From Nonomuraea candida (GTDB lineage: Bacteria > Actinomycetota > Actinomycetes > Streptosporangiales > Streptosporangiaceae): a DNA stretch of 64,000 bases. Positions 1 through 8,000 of the stretch are shown here, piece after piece; the stretch's first letter is position 1; each line of letters opens with the position of its first letter. The stretch is from assembly GCF_000725485.1 (NCBI RefSeq), contig NZ_KL647033.1, positions 124,001 to 188,000 of the forward strand, read 5' to 3'. The notes beneath the pieces are model-generated. The model did not search any database, was not told the DNA's origin, and was given only the letters and a program-made list of their open reading frames with translations. Made by a program: the position numbers and the translations under genes.

Positions 1-128
1 TGCTGGTGTCGGCCAACCCCGGCTGCACGATGCAGATCGCCGCCGCCATGCGGCGCGCCGGCGGCCGCATCAGGGTGGCGCACACGGCCGAGGTGCTGGA
101 CGCGTCGCTGCGCGGGGTGTCCCTGTGA
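1..128 (+). CDS. Glycolate/lactate oxidase-type iron-sulfur subunit, C-terminal end only
   Basis: Only the last 41 codons are in the window, read in the frame beginning at base 3 and ending in TGA at 126-128. The residues Asn-Pro-Gly-Cys-Thr-Met-Gln near the start, followed by a conserved Leu-Asp tail, match the last cysteine-rich segment (CCG-type domain) of GlcF-like iron-sulfur subunits of glycolate or lactate oxidases. In those enzymes this subunit passes electrons from the flavoprotein. The stop overlaps the GTG start of the next IclR regulator by four bases (GTGA), so the two are co-transcribed and probably translationally coupled. The family assignment rests on a short tail and is moderate. 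Confidence 0.6.
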   Translation, partial: LVSANPGCTMQIAAAMRRAGGRIRVAHTAEVLDASLRGVSL

Positions 129-865
129 GCGTGCAGTCGGTCGAGCGGGCGCTCGACGTGCTGGAGGCGCTGGCCGAGCACGGCGGCGAGGCAGGGCTGT
201 CGGAGATCGCCGCCAGGACCGGCCTGCCGTACGGCACCATCCACCGGCTGCTGCAGACCCTGCTCTCCCGGGGCTACGTACGCCAGGAGTCGGACCGGCG
301 CTACGCCCTCGGCGGCGGCCTGGTGCGGCTGGGCGGCATCGCCGAGGGCATGGTCGGGGTGTGGGCGCAGCCGTACCTGAGCCGGATGGTCGAGCTGTCC
401 GGCGAGACCGCGAACCTCGCCGTGCTCGAAGGCGACTTCGTGGTCTACGTCGCGCAGGCGCCCTCGCCGCGCAGGCTGCGCATGTTCGCCGAGGTCGGCC
501 GGCGGGTGCTGCCGCACAGCACGGCGGTGGGCAAGGTGATGCTGGCCGGGCGGCCCGCCTCGGAGGCGGTCGCCGTCTTCGAGCGCACCGGCATGCCGCG
601 CCGCACCCCCAACACCATCACCGACCTGCCCGCCATGCTGACCGAGCTGGGCGCGGTCCGGAGCCGCGGCTACGCCATGGACCTGGGCGAGGAGGAGCTG
701 GGCGTGCACTGCCTGGCCGTGCCCGTGCACGACGGCGACCGGGTGGTGGCCGCGATGTCGGTGTCGGGCCCGGCCGAGCGGATCGACGCGCTCGACCGCG
801 ACGACCTCGCCGAGCGCATGCGCAGGATCGCGCTCGACTTCGGCAGGGAGCTGGGGCCAGGCTGA
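125..865 (+). CDS. IclR-family transcriptional regulator (first of two)
   Basis: This 246-residue protein has the standard IclR layout: an N-terminal winged helix-turn-helix (about residues 4-65, with Gly-Leu-Pro-Tyr-Gly-Thr-Ile-His in the recognition region) and a C-terminal GAF-like effector domain (about 75-240) containing His-Ser-Thr-Ala-Val-Gly-Lys. The GTG start overlaps the stop of the upstream iron-sulfur oxidase subunit, which suggests that it regulates that operon. Its effector is unknown; glyoxylate or glycolate would fit the neighbour but is inference. The last 27 bases, including the TGA, are repeated twice more immediately downstream. Confidence 0.9.
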   Translation: MSVQSVERALDVLEALAEHGGEAGLSEIAARTGLPYGTIHRLLQTLLSRGYVRQESDRRYALGGGLVRLGGIAEGMVGVWAQPYLSRMVELSGETANLAVLEGDFVVYVAQAPSPRRLRMFAEVGRRVLPHSTAVGKVMLAGRPASEAVAVFERTGMPRRTPNTITDLPAMLTELGAVRSRGYAMDLGEEELGVHCLAVPVHDGDRVVAAMSVSGPAERIDALDRDDLAERMRRIALDFGRELGPG

Positions 866-920
866 TTCGGCAGGGAGCCGGGGGCCGGCCGATTTCGGCA
901 GGGAGCCGGGGCTCGGCTGA
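839..920 (+). repeat. Three-copy 27-28 bp tandem repeat spanning the IclR stop codon
   Basis: Units lie at 839-865, 866-893 and 894-920. Each begins TTCGGCAGGGAGC and ends in GCTGA or a close variant (CCGAT in the second). The first unit is the coding 3' end with the true stop, and the third unit again ends in TGA. This looks like slippage duplication of the gene end into the 19 bases before the next IclR gene. Confidence 0.85.
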
Positions 921-938
921 GCGCTATTGTGTTGCGCC

Positions 939-1679
939 ATGGGCAACAGCACGACGGTTCAGTCGGTCGATCGTGCCATCGCGATCCTGGAGATCCTGGC
1001 CCGTGACGGCGCTGCCCGGGTGACCGACCTGGCGGCGGAGCTGGAGGTGCACAAGTCCACCGCGTTCCGGCTGCTGGCCGCGCTGGAGCAGGGCGGGCTG
1101 GTGGAGCAGAGCGGCGAGCGGGGGCGCTACCGGCTCGGGTTCGGCGTCGTACGGCTGGCCGGCGCGGCCACCGCCCAGCTCGACCTGTCCGGGCAGAGCC
1201 GCCCGGTGTGCCTGCGCCTGGCCGAGGAGATCGGCGAGACCGTCAACATCGCGGTGCCGCGCGGCGGCGACACGGTCAACATCAGCCAGGTGCGCGGGCC
1301 CGCCGCGATCAGCGGCCACAACTGGGTCGGGCAGCGCACCCCGTCCCACGCCACCTCCAGCGGCAAGGTGCTGCTGGCCTTCGGCGCCCTGAAACCGGCC
1401 GCCGACCTGGAGCGCTACACGCCGCACACGATCACCACGCCGGAGGGGCTCGGGCTGGCGGAGATCAGGGAGCGCGGCTGGGCCGCCACGGTGGAGGAGC
1501 TGGAGATGGGGCTCAACGCGGTCGCGGCGCCGGTCAGGGGCGCCGACGGGTCCGTGGTGGCCGCGGTCAGCGCGTCCGGGCCGTCGTACCGGCTGACGCC
1601 CGAGCGGCTGCCCGAGGTGGGCGCGGCGCTGGTCGCGGGCGCGCGGGAGATAAGCCGGCGGATCGGCTATTACGGTTAG
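939..1679 (+). CDS. IclR-family transcriptional regulator (second of two)
   Basis: This is a 246-residue IclR regulator with a winged helix at about residues 5-65 (Val-His-Lys-Ser-Thr-Ala-Phe-Arg in the recognition helix) and an effector domain containing His-Ala-Thr-Ser-Ser-Gly-Lys. The ATG at 939 is preferred because the protein then starts a few residues before the conserved Val-Gln-Ser-Val-Asp-Arg-Ala-Ile. It is paralogous to the gene just upstream. A DUF2277 gene follows after three bases and is probably in the same transcript. The bases just before the start (TGTGTTGCGCC) resemble a motif upstream of the dimethylglycine oxidase gene, which makes this a candidate regulator of that operon. 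Confidence 0.88.
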   Translation: MGNSTTVQSVDRAIAILEILARDGAARVTDLAAELEVHKSTAFRLLAALEQGGLVEQSGERGRYRLGFGVVRLAGAATAQLDLSGQSRPVCLRLAEEIGETVNIAVPRGGDTVNISQVRGPAAISGHNWVGQRTPSHATSSGKVLLAFGALKPAADLERYTPHTITTPEGLGLAEIRERGWAATVEELEMGLNAVAAPVRGADGSVVAAVSASGPSYRLTPERLPEVGAALVAGAREISRRIGYYG

Positions 1680-1682
1680 GGC

Positions 1683-1895
1683 ATGTGTAGAAGCATCAAG
1701 ACCCTCCGCCCGCCCTACACCGAGGACGTGACCGAGGAGGACGTGCGCGCCGCGGCCCTCCAGTACGTCCGGAAGATCTCCGGGTTCCGCGCGCCGGCGG
1801 CGCACAACGCCGAGGCGTTCGACCGGGCCGTCGAGGCGATCACCAAGGCGTCCGAGGAGCTGCTGGCCTCGCTCCAAGTTCGCGGGAGTCGTTGA
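1683..1895 (+). CDS. DUF2277 family protein
   Basis: This 70-residue protein opens Met-Cys-Arg-Ser-Ile-Lys-Thr-Leu and contains Ala-Ala-Leu-Gln-Tyr-Val-Arg-Lys-Ile-Ser-Gly-Phe, the signature of the small actinobacterial DUF2277 family. No biochemical role is established for the family as far as I know. It starts three bases after the IclR stop, so it is very likely expressed from the same transcript. Its length is normal for the family and it is predicted to be cytosolic. Confidence 0.85.
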   Translation: MCRSIKTLRPPYTEDVTEEDVRAAALQYVRKISGFRAPAAHNAEAFDRAVEAITKASEELLASLQVRGSR

Positions 1896-1949
1896 CAGGA
1901 GCTCCGGGCGGGAGAAGCCTTCCCAGGTACATCCCCCTAAGGAGCTGCC

Positions 1950-3854
1950 ATGATCAGCGGGACGTACCAGGGACAGGACGGCGACTCCCGGCTGGCGCTG
2001 CGGGTCGACGTGGACGGGCCGCGGCCGACGGGGGCGCTCAGCGGCGACCTGTTCGGCGTGGCCGGCGCGACCACCTCCTACGTCGGCTCGTTCGTCGTCA
2101 GGGCCGCCCGCGTGCGCGACGGGCGGATCCAGGGCACGGGCGCCTTCACCTTCGACGTCCCCGACCGGGACGTGGCGGTGGAGATCGCCGGCGGGGCCGG
2201 GACCGCCACCGTCGCCGGGCGCACCTACCAGGTGTCGTTCGAGTCGCCGTACTTCCGCAGCGCGCTGCTGGAGGTGGACGCGGTGGCCGGGGCGGTGCCG
2301 TTCGTGTCGTACGCGACGGGGTCGCTGCCGGGGCCGGCCGGCTCGCCCGCCAGGGAGCTGAGCGTGGTCGCCGCGTACGCCGAGGCGGGCGTCGAGCTGA
2401 AGACCACCGAGCCGGGCGTGATCCCGGTGCAGGACTCCGGCACGGACCTGGCCTGGGACGACGCCGAGCTGCACCACGCGATGACCCGCCACTTCAGCCG
2501 GTTCGGCGACTCCGTGGCCTGGCGCCTGTGGCTGCTGGTGGCCGGCAAGCACGTGGGCGGCTACCGGGGCATCATGTTCGACTACAACGACGCGCACCAG
2601 CGGCAGGGGGCTGCGGTCTTCCACGAGGCGATCAAGGGTGAGACGCCGCAGGCGCAGCGGGCCCAGCTGCGCACGTACGTGCACGAGCTCGGGCACGCCT
2701 TCAACCTGCTGCACTCCTGGCAGAAGAACCTCGCCACCCCGCCCCAGCCCCTCGGCCCCGACGGCGGCTTCGGCGACCTGTCGTGGATGAACTACGTGCA
2801 GCACTACCGGCCCGGCGGCGAGGAGGGCTACTGGTCCGCGTTCCCCTTCCAGTTCACCGACGCCGAGCTGCTGCACCTGCGCCACGGCTTCTACCGCGAC
2901 GTCTGCATGGGGGCCAACGCGTTCGGCACCGGCGCGGCCGAGATCGACCCCTTCGAGCCGCCGGTCGAGGACCACTCGGGGCTGCGGCTCGACGTACGCG
3001 CCAAGGAGTCGTTCGAGTTCGGCGAGCCCGTCGTGGTCGAGCTGCGGCTCTCCTGCGCCGGCGAGCCGCGCACCACCCACGGCCACCTGCACCCCGACAC
3101 GGAGTTCACCCAGGTCTCGATCACCCAGCCGGGCGGCAGGACCGTGCTGTACCGGCCGATGATGCGCCACTGCGTGGACCGGTCGCCGCGGATCCGGCTC
3201 GACGCGGGCAACCCGGCGATGTACCGCAGCGCGTACATCGGGCACGGGCGCGACGGCCACTACTTCCAGCAGCCCGGCGAGTACCAGGTCCGCGCCCAGT
3301 ACATCGCCGCCGACGGCTCCCGCATCGTCTCCCCCCTCTGCCCCGTCCACGTCCGCCTGCCCGTCAGCCGCGAGGACCACCTGGTGGCCGAGCTGATGCT
3401 GGGCGAGGACCAGGGCAAGCTGTTCTCCCTGCTCGGCTCCGACTCCCCCGGCCTGCAGCCCGGCAACGACGCCCTCGACGAGGTCATCAGCCGCCACGGC
3501 GGGCACCCGCTGGCCGTGTACGCCCGGCTGGTCAAAGGGCTCAACGCCGAGCGCGGCTTCAAGGAGCTGACCCCCGACAACCGCCTGCGCGTCCGGCCGC
3601 CGGACCCGAAGCAGGGCATCGAGCACCTGGGACAGGTCGCCCGCGAGGGCACCATCGACAACATCACGCTCAACCTGGTGATGCGCCGCCTGGCCCGGGC
3701 CGAGGCCCGGCAGGGCGACCTGGACCGGGCGCACGCGGTGATGGACCGGATGGTGGCCACGTTCGAGGCCAAGGGCGTCAACCCCGTCATCCTGGGCCAG
3801 ATCCGCCGCCAGGCCGAGCTGACGAAGTCCGCACTCACCGCCGAAACCTCCTGA
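1950..3854 (+). CDS. Metzincin-like zinc metalloprotease-fold protein, no signal peptide
   Basis: This 634-residue protein has an AAGGAG ribosome site eight bases before its ATG. The N-terminal ~180 residues look beta-rich. Residues 245-255 read His-Glu-Leu-Gly-His-Ala-Phe-Asn-Leu-Leu-His, a metzincin HExxHxxxxxH zinc site with Asn where Gly is usual. A Ser-Trp-Met-Asn-Tyr segment with Met at residue 280 fits the following Met-turn. Residues ~330-480 look like a beta-sandwich and the last ~150 residues are helical, perhaps TPR-like. There is no signal peptide or membrane segment, so it should be cytosolic, which is unusual for metzincins. The substrate is unknown. Confidence 0.7.
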   Translation: MISGTYQGQDGDSRLALRVDVDGPRPTGALSGDLFGVAGATTSYVGSFVVRAARVRDGRIQGTGAFTFDVPDRDVAVEIAGGAGTATVAGRTYQVSFESPYFRSALLEVDAVAGAVPFVSYATGSLPGPAGSPARELSVVAAYAEAGVELKTTEPGVIPVQDSGTDLAWDDAELHHAMTRHFSRFGDSVAWRLWLLVAGKHVGGYRGIMFDYNDAHQRQGAAVFHEAIKGETPQAQRAQLRTYVHELGHAFNLLHSWQKNLATPPQPLGPDGGFGDLSWMNYVQHYRPGGEEGYWSAFPFQFTDAELLHLRHGFYRDVCMGANAFGTGAAEIDPFEPPVEDHSGLRLDVRAKESFEFGEPVVVELRLSCAGEPRTTHGHLHPDTEFTQVSITQPGGRTVLYRPMMRHCVDRSPRIRLDAGNPAMYRSAYIGHGRDGHYFQQPGEYQVRAQYIAADGSRIVSPLCPVHVRLPVSREDHLVAELMLGEDQGKLFSLLGSDSPGLQPGNDALDEVISRHGGHPLAVYARLVKGLNAERGFKELTPDNRLRVRPPDPKQGIEHLGQVAREGTIDNITLNLVMRRLARAEARQGDLDRAHAVMDRMVATFEAKGVNPVILGQIRRQAELTKSALTAETS

Positions 3855-4101
3855 GCTCGTCGTCGTCGGCGCATTCGTGCCGCGCGACGAGCGCGGCCCA
3901 CACGGCGCGCGCCTCTGGGTAACGCCCGCGCCCCGCCTCCTCCTGACCCCGCTCACCCCTCCGCAGGACCAGGTAGCGCCCGCCCTCGGAGCACCATTCG
4001 AGGGTGCCGCAGCAGGAGGTCTCGATGACGCGGGTCACGGGCGTGTGCGGCCGGTGGGGCTCCCACCGGACCCGGACCGTGCGCGGCCGAGGAGCCTCCA
4101 T
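3835..4101 (-). CDS. Small hypothetical protein
   Basis: This is an 88-residue reading frame from the ATG at 4101. It is arginine-rich at both ends, with a central Cys-Cys-Gly-Thr-Leu-Glu-Trp-Cys segment that could bind metal. It overlaps the end of the metalloprotease-like gene by 20 bases in convergent orientation. I do not recognise a family. The sequence reads like a genuine small folded domain rather than an antisense shadow, but the support is moderate. Confidence 0.5.
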   Translation of the reverse strand: MEAPRPRTVRVRWEPHRPHTPVTRVIETSCCGTLEWCSEGGRYLVLRRGERGQEEAGRGRYPEARAVWAALVARHECADDDELRRFRR

Positions 4102-4144
4102 CAACGCCCAACCGCTGACGTTCGAGGCTTACCTCCAGGTAATC

Positions 4145-4162
4145 ACGCACTTCAAAGTGCGT
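4145..4162. promoter_or_regulatory. Perfect 18-bp palindrome, likely HxlR operator
   Basis: Two 8-base arms (ACGCACTT at 4145-4152 and AAGTGCGT at 4155-4162) flank a two-base centre. The site ends 39 bases before the ATG of the oxidoreductase gene, in the promoter region. HxlR-type regulators bind inverted repeats in front of adjacent oxidoreductase genes, and an HxlR gene lies just downstream, so this is its probable binding site (inference). Confidence 0.6.
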
Positions 4163-4201
4163 TCTTGCCGGGCGTGACGCCCCGGATGAACAGTGTTCTC
4201 C

Positions 4202-5026
4202 ATGAACACACGACATGAACGCATCAGTGTTTTGGGGCTGGGAGCCATGGGGCGGGCGCTGGCGGGCGCGCTGATCGCCGCCGGTCATGAGGTGACGGTC
4301 TGGAACCGTACGCCCGGCAGGGCCGGCGCCCTGGTCGCGCAGGGCGCGCGGGAGGCGGCGAGCGTGGCGGAGGCGATCGGGGTGTCCGAGGTGACGATCG
4401 TGTGCCTGCTGAACGACGTCAGCGTGCGCGAAGCGCTCGGCCCGGTCACCGGGAAGCTGGCGGGCACGACACTGGTCAACCTCACCAGCGGTTCCGCTCG
4501 GCAGGCGCGCGAGTTCGCCGGGTGGATGCGGGAGTTCGGGGTGCGGTTCCTGGCCGGCGGGATCATGGCCGTGCCGCCGACGGTGGGGTCGGAGGGCGCC
4601 TTCATCCTCTACAGCGGCCCGCGTGACCTGTTCGACCGGCTCGCGCCCGTGCTCGCCCCGCTCGGCCGCCCGCAGTGGGCGGGGGAGGATCACGGGCTGG
4701 CGGCGCTGTACGACATGGCGGCGTTGAGCGGCATGTACGGCATGAGCGCCGGCGTCGACCACGCCGTGGCCCTGGTGCACGCGTCAGGCGGCGACGTGGA
4801 AGCGTTCAAACGCGAGGTGCTCCGGCCCTGGATGGAGCAGATGCTCGCGCCCATGGTCGAAGGTGCGGACGTGAGCGAGTCCGTGCCCGAGGAGTACAAC
4901 CCGGCCATGCAGGCGACCGGCCTGGAGACCATGCTCCTCACCTCGGACGAGGCGGGGGTGCCGGCGGAGCTGGCCGGGCACCTGCGCGCCTCGCTGTGGC
5001 GCATGCGGAGGGCCGTCGCCGGCTGA
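4202..5026 (+). CDS. NAD(P)-dependent imine-reductase/hydroxyisobutyrate dehydrogenase-like oxidoreductase
   Basis: This 274-residue protein starts at the ATG at 4202. It has an N-terminal Rossmann domain with Gly-Leu-Gly-Ala-Met-Gly and Trp-Asn-Arg-Thr, as in NADP-binding 6-phosphogluconate-type dehydrogenases. The C-terminal half is the helical dimerisation domain with a conserved Asp region (Leu-Tyr-Asp-Met-Ala) as in imine reductases, rather than the catalytic Lys of hydroxyisobutyrate dehydrogenases. The natural substrate is unknown. An HxlR regulator follows after 33 bases and a perfect palindrome precedes it, so it is probably a regulated redox enzyme. Confidence 0.82.
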   Translation: MNTRHERISVLGLGAMGRALAGALIAAGHEVTVWNRTPGRAGALVAQGAREAASVAEAIGVSEVTIVCLLNDVSVREALGPVTGKLAGTTLVNLTSGSARQAREFAGWMREFGVRFLAGGIMAVPPTVGSEGAFILYSGPRDLFDRLAPVLAPLGRPQWAGEDHGLAALYDMAALSGMYGMSAGVDHAVALVHASGGDVEAFKREVLRPWMEQMLAPMVEGADVSESVPEEYNPAMQATGLETMLLTSDEAGVPAELAGHLRASLWRMRRAVAG

Positions 5027-5059
5027 GCCGGGCGGGGCGGCGTGGCTATCATGGGGTGA

Positions 5060-5404
5060 ATGCGCAACCCGCCCTACATCTGCGCCCTCGACGCCGCGAT
5101 GGACGTCGTCGGGGGGAAGTGGAAGGCGCTGATCCTCTGGGCTCTCGACGAGCGGCTCCACCGCTTCGGGGAGCTGCGCCGCAGCCTGCCCGGCATCAGC
5201 GAGAAGGTGCTCGCCCAGCAGCTGCGCGAGCTCGAGGCGGACGGCATCGTACGGCGAACGGTGTTCGACGAGACGCCGCCCCGGGTCGAGTACGAGCTGA
5301 CCGGCGAAGGCGCCGCCCTCTACGCCGCTCTCGGCGCCCTGGGCAAATGGGGCGCCGCTCGCATGAGCGAACTCGACATCGTCCCCACCCACGGCAAGGC
5401 ATGA
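5060..5404 (+). CDS. HxlR-family transcriptional regulator
   Basis: This 114-residue protein consists almost entirely of the winged-helix HxlR domain: Gly-Gly-Lys-Trp-Lys-Ala-Leu-Ile-Leu near the N-terminus, then Phe-Gly-Glu-Leu-Arg-Arg-Ser-Leu-Pro-Gly-Ile-Ser and Leu-Ala-Gln-Gln-Leu-Arg-Glu-Leu. Family members usually act as dimers that sense aldehydes, quinones or other reactive compounds and control a neighbouring oxidoreductase. Its location after the imine-reductase-like gene fits this. The 3' end faces the next gene convergently with a six-base gap. Confidence 0.92.
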   Translation: MRNPPYICALDAAMDVVGGKWKALILWALDERLHRFGELRRSLPGISEKVLAQQLRELEADGIVRRTVFDETPPRVEYELTGEGAALYAALGALGKWGAARMSELDIVPTHGKA

Positions 5405-5410
5405 CCACGC

Positions 5411-5827
5411 TCACTGCGTCACGGGCACACCGGCGCGGCAGAGGATGGTGAGTTCCAGTTCGTCGCCGTCGTCCGGTTCGAACTCGACCTTGGCCTCCCT
5501 GGCCGGGCCCGACTCGACCTCGTCCACCGACCAGTCCTGGGCCGGGCTCCACGAGCGCAGGGTGACCAGGTCGCCCTCGCAGGAGGCGATCACCGTGCCG
5601 CCCGCGCTGCGGATCAGCCTGTCCTGGCCCGCCGGCGCCGGCGAAGGGGCGCGCGACGGGGCCGCGGCGCGGGTGGTGGCGGTGGCCAGGGCGGCGCGGA
5701 CTTCCGACGGGCCGAGCACGTGGCTGTCGGTGCCGGTGAGGCCGTTGCCGAGCAGGAGGAGCACCGCCACGGCGGCGCCCGTCGCGGCGACCGCGGTGGC
5801 GACCCAGGCCGCGACCAGCTTCTTCAT
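5411..5827 (-). CDS. Secreted or membrane-anchored hypothetical protein beside a two-component system
   Basis: This 138-residue protein starts at the ATG at 5827 (Met-Lys-Lys), just after a GGGAG ribosome site. Residues ~4-25 form one hydrophobic segment, either a signal peptide or an anchor. An Ala/Pro/Ser-rich linker follows, then a ~75-residue acidic domain with two cysteines that could form a disulfide. No family is recognised. It is divergent from the response regulator and shares a promoter region containing three phased TTAAG-type boxes, so it is a likely target of that system. Confidence 0.65.
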   Translation of the reverse strand: MKKLVAAWVATAVAATGAAVAVLLLLGNGLTGTDSHVLGPSEVRAALATATTRAAAPSRAPSPAPAGQDRLIRSAGGTVIASCEGDLVTLRSWSPAQDWSVDEVESGPAREAKVEFEPDDGDELELTILCRAGVPVTQ

Positions 5828-5851
5828 GGCTCCCACGTTCCCCCATGTCCG

Positions 5852-5879
5852 GCTAAGCCCAGGTTAAGGCGACGCTAAG
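5852..5879 (+). promoter_or_regulatory. Three half-sites with 11-bp phasing, probable response-regulator binding site
   Basis: GCTAAG (5852-5857), GTTAAG (5863-5868) and GCTAAG (5874-5879) repeat every 11 bases in the divergent promoter region, ending 41 bases before the response-regulator ATG at 5921. OmpR/PhoB-class regulators bind direct repeats with 10-11 bp phasing. The same arrangement, on the opposite strand, precedes the PepSY gene at 8001-8028. The assignment to this regulator is inference. Confidence 0.65.
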
Positions 5880-5920
5880 GCTGCCCAGCGCATCCCCGTC
5901 CAGCGTTTACGTTCATGTAT

Positions 5921-6685
5921 ATGGCGGACATCCTGCTCATCGAGGACGACGTGGCGATCCGTACGGCGCTCAGCCGCGGCCTGCGCGAGTTCGGCCACGC
6001 CGTCTCCTCCTCCCCCACGGCGATGGACGGGCTGCGGCTGGCCGTGCAGGACCGGCCCGACCTGATCGTGCTCGACCTGGGCCTGCCCGACCTCGACGGG
6101 GTGGAGCTGCTGCGCATGCTGCGGGCGGTCAGCCAGGTGCCGGTCATCGTGGCCACCGCCCGCGACGGCGACGCCGAGATGGTGCCGGTGCTGGACGCGG
6201 GGGCCGACGACTACGTGGTCAAGCCGTACAGCGCGGCGCAGCTCGACGCGCGCGTACGGGCCGTGCTGCGGCGGGCCGGCGGGGCGGCGCCCGAGGAGGC
6301 GCTGAAGGTCGGGACGCTCAAGGTGGACCCGCGGGCGCGCACCGCCACGCTCGGCGGCGAGCCGCTGGACCTGACGCCGCGCGAGTTCGACGTGCTGCAC
6401 TATCTCGCGGCGCGGCCGGGCGAGGTCGTCACCAAGCGGGAGCTACTGACCGAGGTGTGGCAGCTCCCGTACGGCGGCGCCGACAAGACCGTGGACGTGC
6501 ACCTGTCGTGGCTGCGCAGGAAGCTGGGCGAGACGGCCGCCGAGCCGCGCTACCTGCACACCGTGCGCGGCGTCGGCGTCAAGCTCGTCGAACCGCCGCC
6601 GGAGTCCCCGCCAGGCCTGCCGTCAGGGGCGCCGGCAGAGGCGCCGTCAGGGTCGCAGGCCCGGCCGGCGGACGGGGTGTCATGA
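5921..6685 (+). CDS. OmpR/PhoB-family response regulator
   Basis: This is a 254-residue protein. The receiver domain (1-118) has the acidic pocket Glu-Asp-Asp at 8-10, the phosphoacceptor Asp52 and Lys101. A winged-helix DNA-binding domain (~135-225) has Leu-Thr-Pro-Arg-Glu-Phe-Asp-Val-Leu. It ends in a Pro/Ala/Ser-rich tail. The ATG at 5921 is chosen because Met-Ala-Asp-Ile-Leu-Leu-Ile-Glu-Asp-Asp is the usual start; an in-frame ATG lies six bases earlier. No clear ribosome site is visible. It overlaps the kinase gene by four bases (ATGA) and forms one two-component operon with it. Confidence 0.95.
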   Translation: MADILLIEDDVAIRTALSRGLREFGHAVSSSPTAMDGLRLAVQDRPDLIVLDLGLPDLDGVELLRMLRAVSQVPVIVATARDGDAEMVPVLDAGADDYVVKPYSAAQLDARVRAVLRRAGGAAPEEALKVGTLKVDPRARTATLGGEPLDLTPREFDVLHYLAARPGEVVTKRELLTEVWQLPYGGADKTVDVHLSWLRRKLGETAAEPRYLHTVRGVGVKLVEPPPESPPGLPSGAPAEAPSGSQARPADGVS

Positions 6686-7920
6686 GGCGCTGGCTGGCGC
6701 TGCTGGTCGCGGCCACGACCTCGCTGGTGCTGATCGCGCTGCTGGTGCCGATGGCGCTGCTGATCCGGGCCGTGGCCGAGAACGGCGCCATGAGCCGTGC
6801 CACGTCCACCGCCGAGTTCGTCGCGGTCGCGGTGGGCACCCCCGACCTGGAGCTGACCCTGGCGCAGGTGTCGCGGCCCGTGACGGTGTTCCTGCCCGGC
6901 GGCCGCACGGCCGGCGCCCAGGCCCCCCGCTCCGACGCCGTACGGCTGGCCGCGACCGGGCGCAGCGTCACCGCCGAGGCCCACGGCGGCAGGGAGGTGC
7001 TCGTCTCGGCCCAGTCGCCCGAGGGCACGGCCGTCATCAGGGTGTTCGTGCCCGACTCCGAGCTGATGCGCGGCGTGCCGGCCACCTGGGCGGCGCTGGC
7101 GCTGCTCGGCATCGCGCTGGTCGCCCTGGGCATCGTGCTGGCCGACCGGCTGGCGCAGGCCGTCACCCGGCCGGTGGACGGGCTCGCCCGGGTCTCGCAC
7201 CGGCTCGCCGGCGGCGATCTGACCGCGAGGGCCGAGCCCGGCGGGCCGCCCGAGGTGCGCTCCGTGGCGCTGGCGCTCAACCACCTGGCGGGCCGGATCG
7301 ACGAGCTGCTGGCGGCCGAACGGGAGTCGGTCGCCGACCTGTCGCACCGCCTGCGCACCCCCCTGACGGGCCTGCGGCTGGACGCCGAGTCGCTGCGGGA
7401 CCCGGAGGAGGCCGCCCGCGTCCAGGCCCGGGTGGACGCCCTGGAGCGCGCGGTGAGCGCGGTCATCACCGAGGCGCGGCGGCGCACCGCCGAGCGCGAC
7501 TCCTGCGACGCGGCGGCCGTGGTGCGCGAACGGGTGCGGTTCTGGTCGGTGCTGGCCGAGGACCAGGGCCGCGAGGTGACCGTCTCCCTGCCGGACGGGC
7601 CCCTGACGGTCGCGGTGGGCGCCGGGGAGCTGGCGGCCTGCGTGGACGCGCTGCTCGGCAACGTCTTCGCGCACACCCCCGAGGGGGCCGCCATGGCGGT
7701 ACGGCTCCACCCCGCTCCCGAGGGCGCCCTGCTGGCCGTGGAGGACGCCGGGCCCGGGTTCGAGCCCGAGCTGCTGGAACGGGGCACCAGCGGCGGCGGA
7801 TCGACGGGGCTCGGGCTGGACATCGCCCGGCGCACCGCCGAGTCCTCCGGCGGCGGCCTGGCCGTCTCCCGCTCCGCGGCCGGCGGCGCCCGGGTCGAAC
7901 TGCGGTTCGGCGCCCCCTGA
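6682..7920 (+). CDS. Sensor histidine kinase
   Basis: This is a 412-residue membrane kinase. Transmembrane segments at about 5-30 and 132-155 enclose a ~100-residue extracytoplasmic sensor region. A HAMP linker (~156-210) follows, then a HisKA box with Asp-Leu-Ser-His-Arg-Leu-Arg-Thr-Pro (His222) and an ATPase domain with Asn-Val-Phe-Ala-His and Gly-Leu-Gly-Leu-Asp-Ile-Ala. The ATG overlaps the response-regulator stop. The signal is unknown; the neighbouring PepSY and secreted proteins point to an envelope stimulus. Its last 12 bases begin a three-copy tandem repeat that includes the stop codon. Confidence 0.95.
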   Translation: MRRWLALLVAATTSLVLIALLVPMALLIRAVAENGAMSRATSTAEFVAVAVGTPDLELTLAQVSRPVTVFLPGGRTAGAQAPRSDAVRLAATGRSVTAEAHGGREVLVSAQSPEGTAVIRVFVPDSELMRGVPATWAALALLGIALVALGIVLADRLAQAVTRPVDGLARVSHRLAGGDLTARAEPGGPPEVRSVALALNHLAGRIDELLAAERESVADLSHRLRTPLTGLRLDAESLRDPEEAARVQARVDALERAVSAVITEARRRTAERDSCDAAAVVRERVRFWSVLAEDQGREVTVSLPDGPLTVAVGAGELAACVDALLGNVFAHTPEGAAMAVRLHPAPEGALLAVEDAGPGFEPELLERGTSGGGSTGLGLDIARRTAESSGGGLAVSRSAAGGARVELRFGAP

Positions 7921-8000
7921 CGCCCTTCTCGCGGGACCTCGGCGCCCCTGACCGGCCTTCTCGTGGGGACCCAGCGCCCCCTGACCGGCCTTCTCGTGGG
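7909..8000 (+). repeat. Three-copy ~32-bp tandem repeat spanning the kinase stop codon
   Basis: Units at 7909-7940, 7941-7973 and 7974-8000 each contain GCGCCCC(C)TGA followed by a CTTCTCG(C/T)GGG tail. The first unit contains the true stop codon of the kinase, and both later units repeat the TGA. The array runs directly into the promoter boxes of the PepSY gene. Confidence 0.85.
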
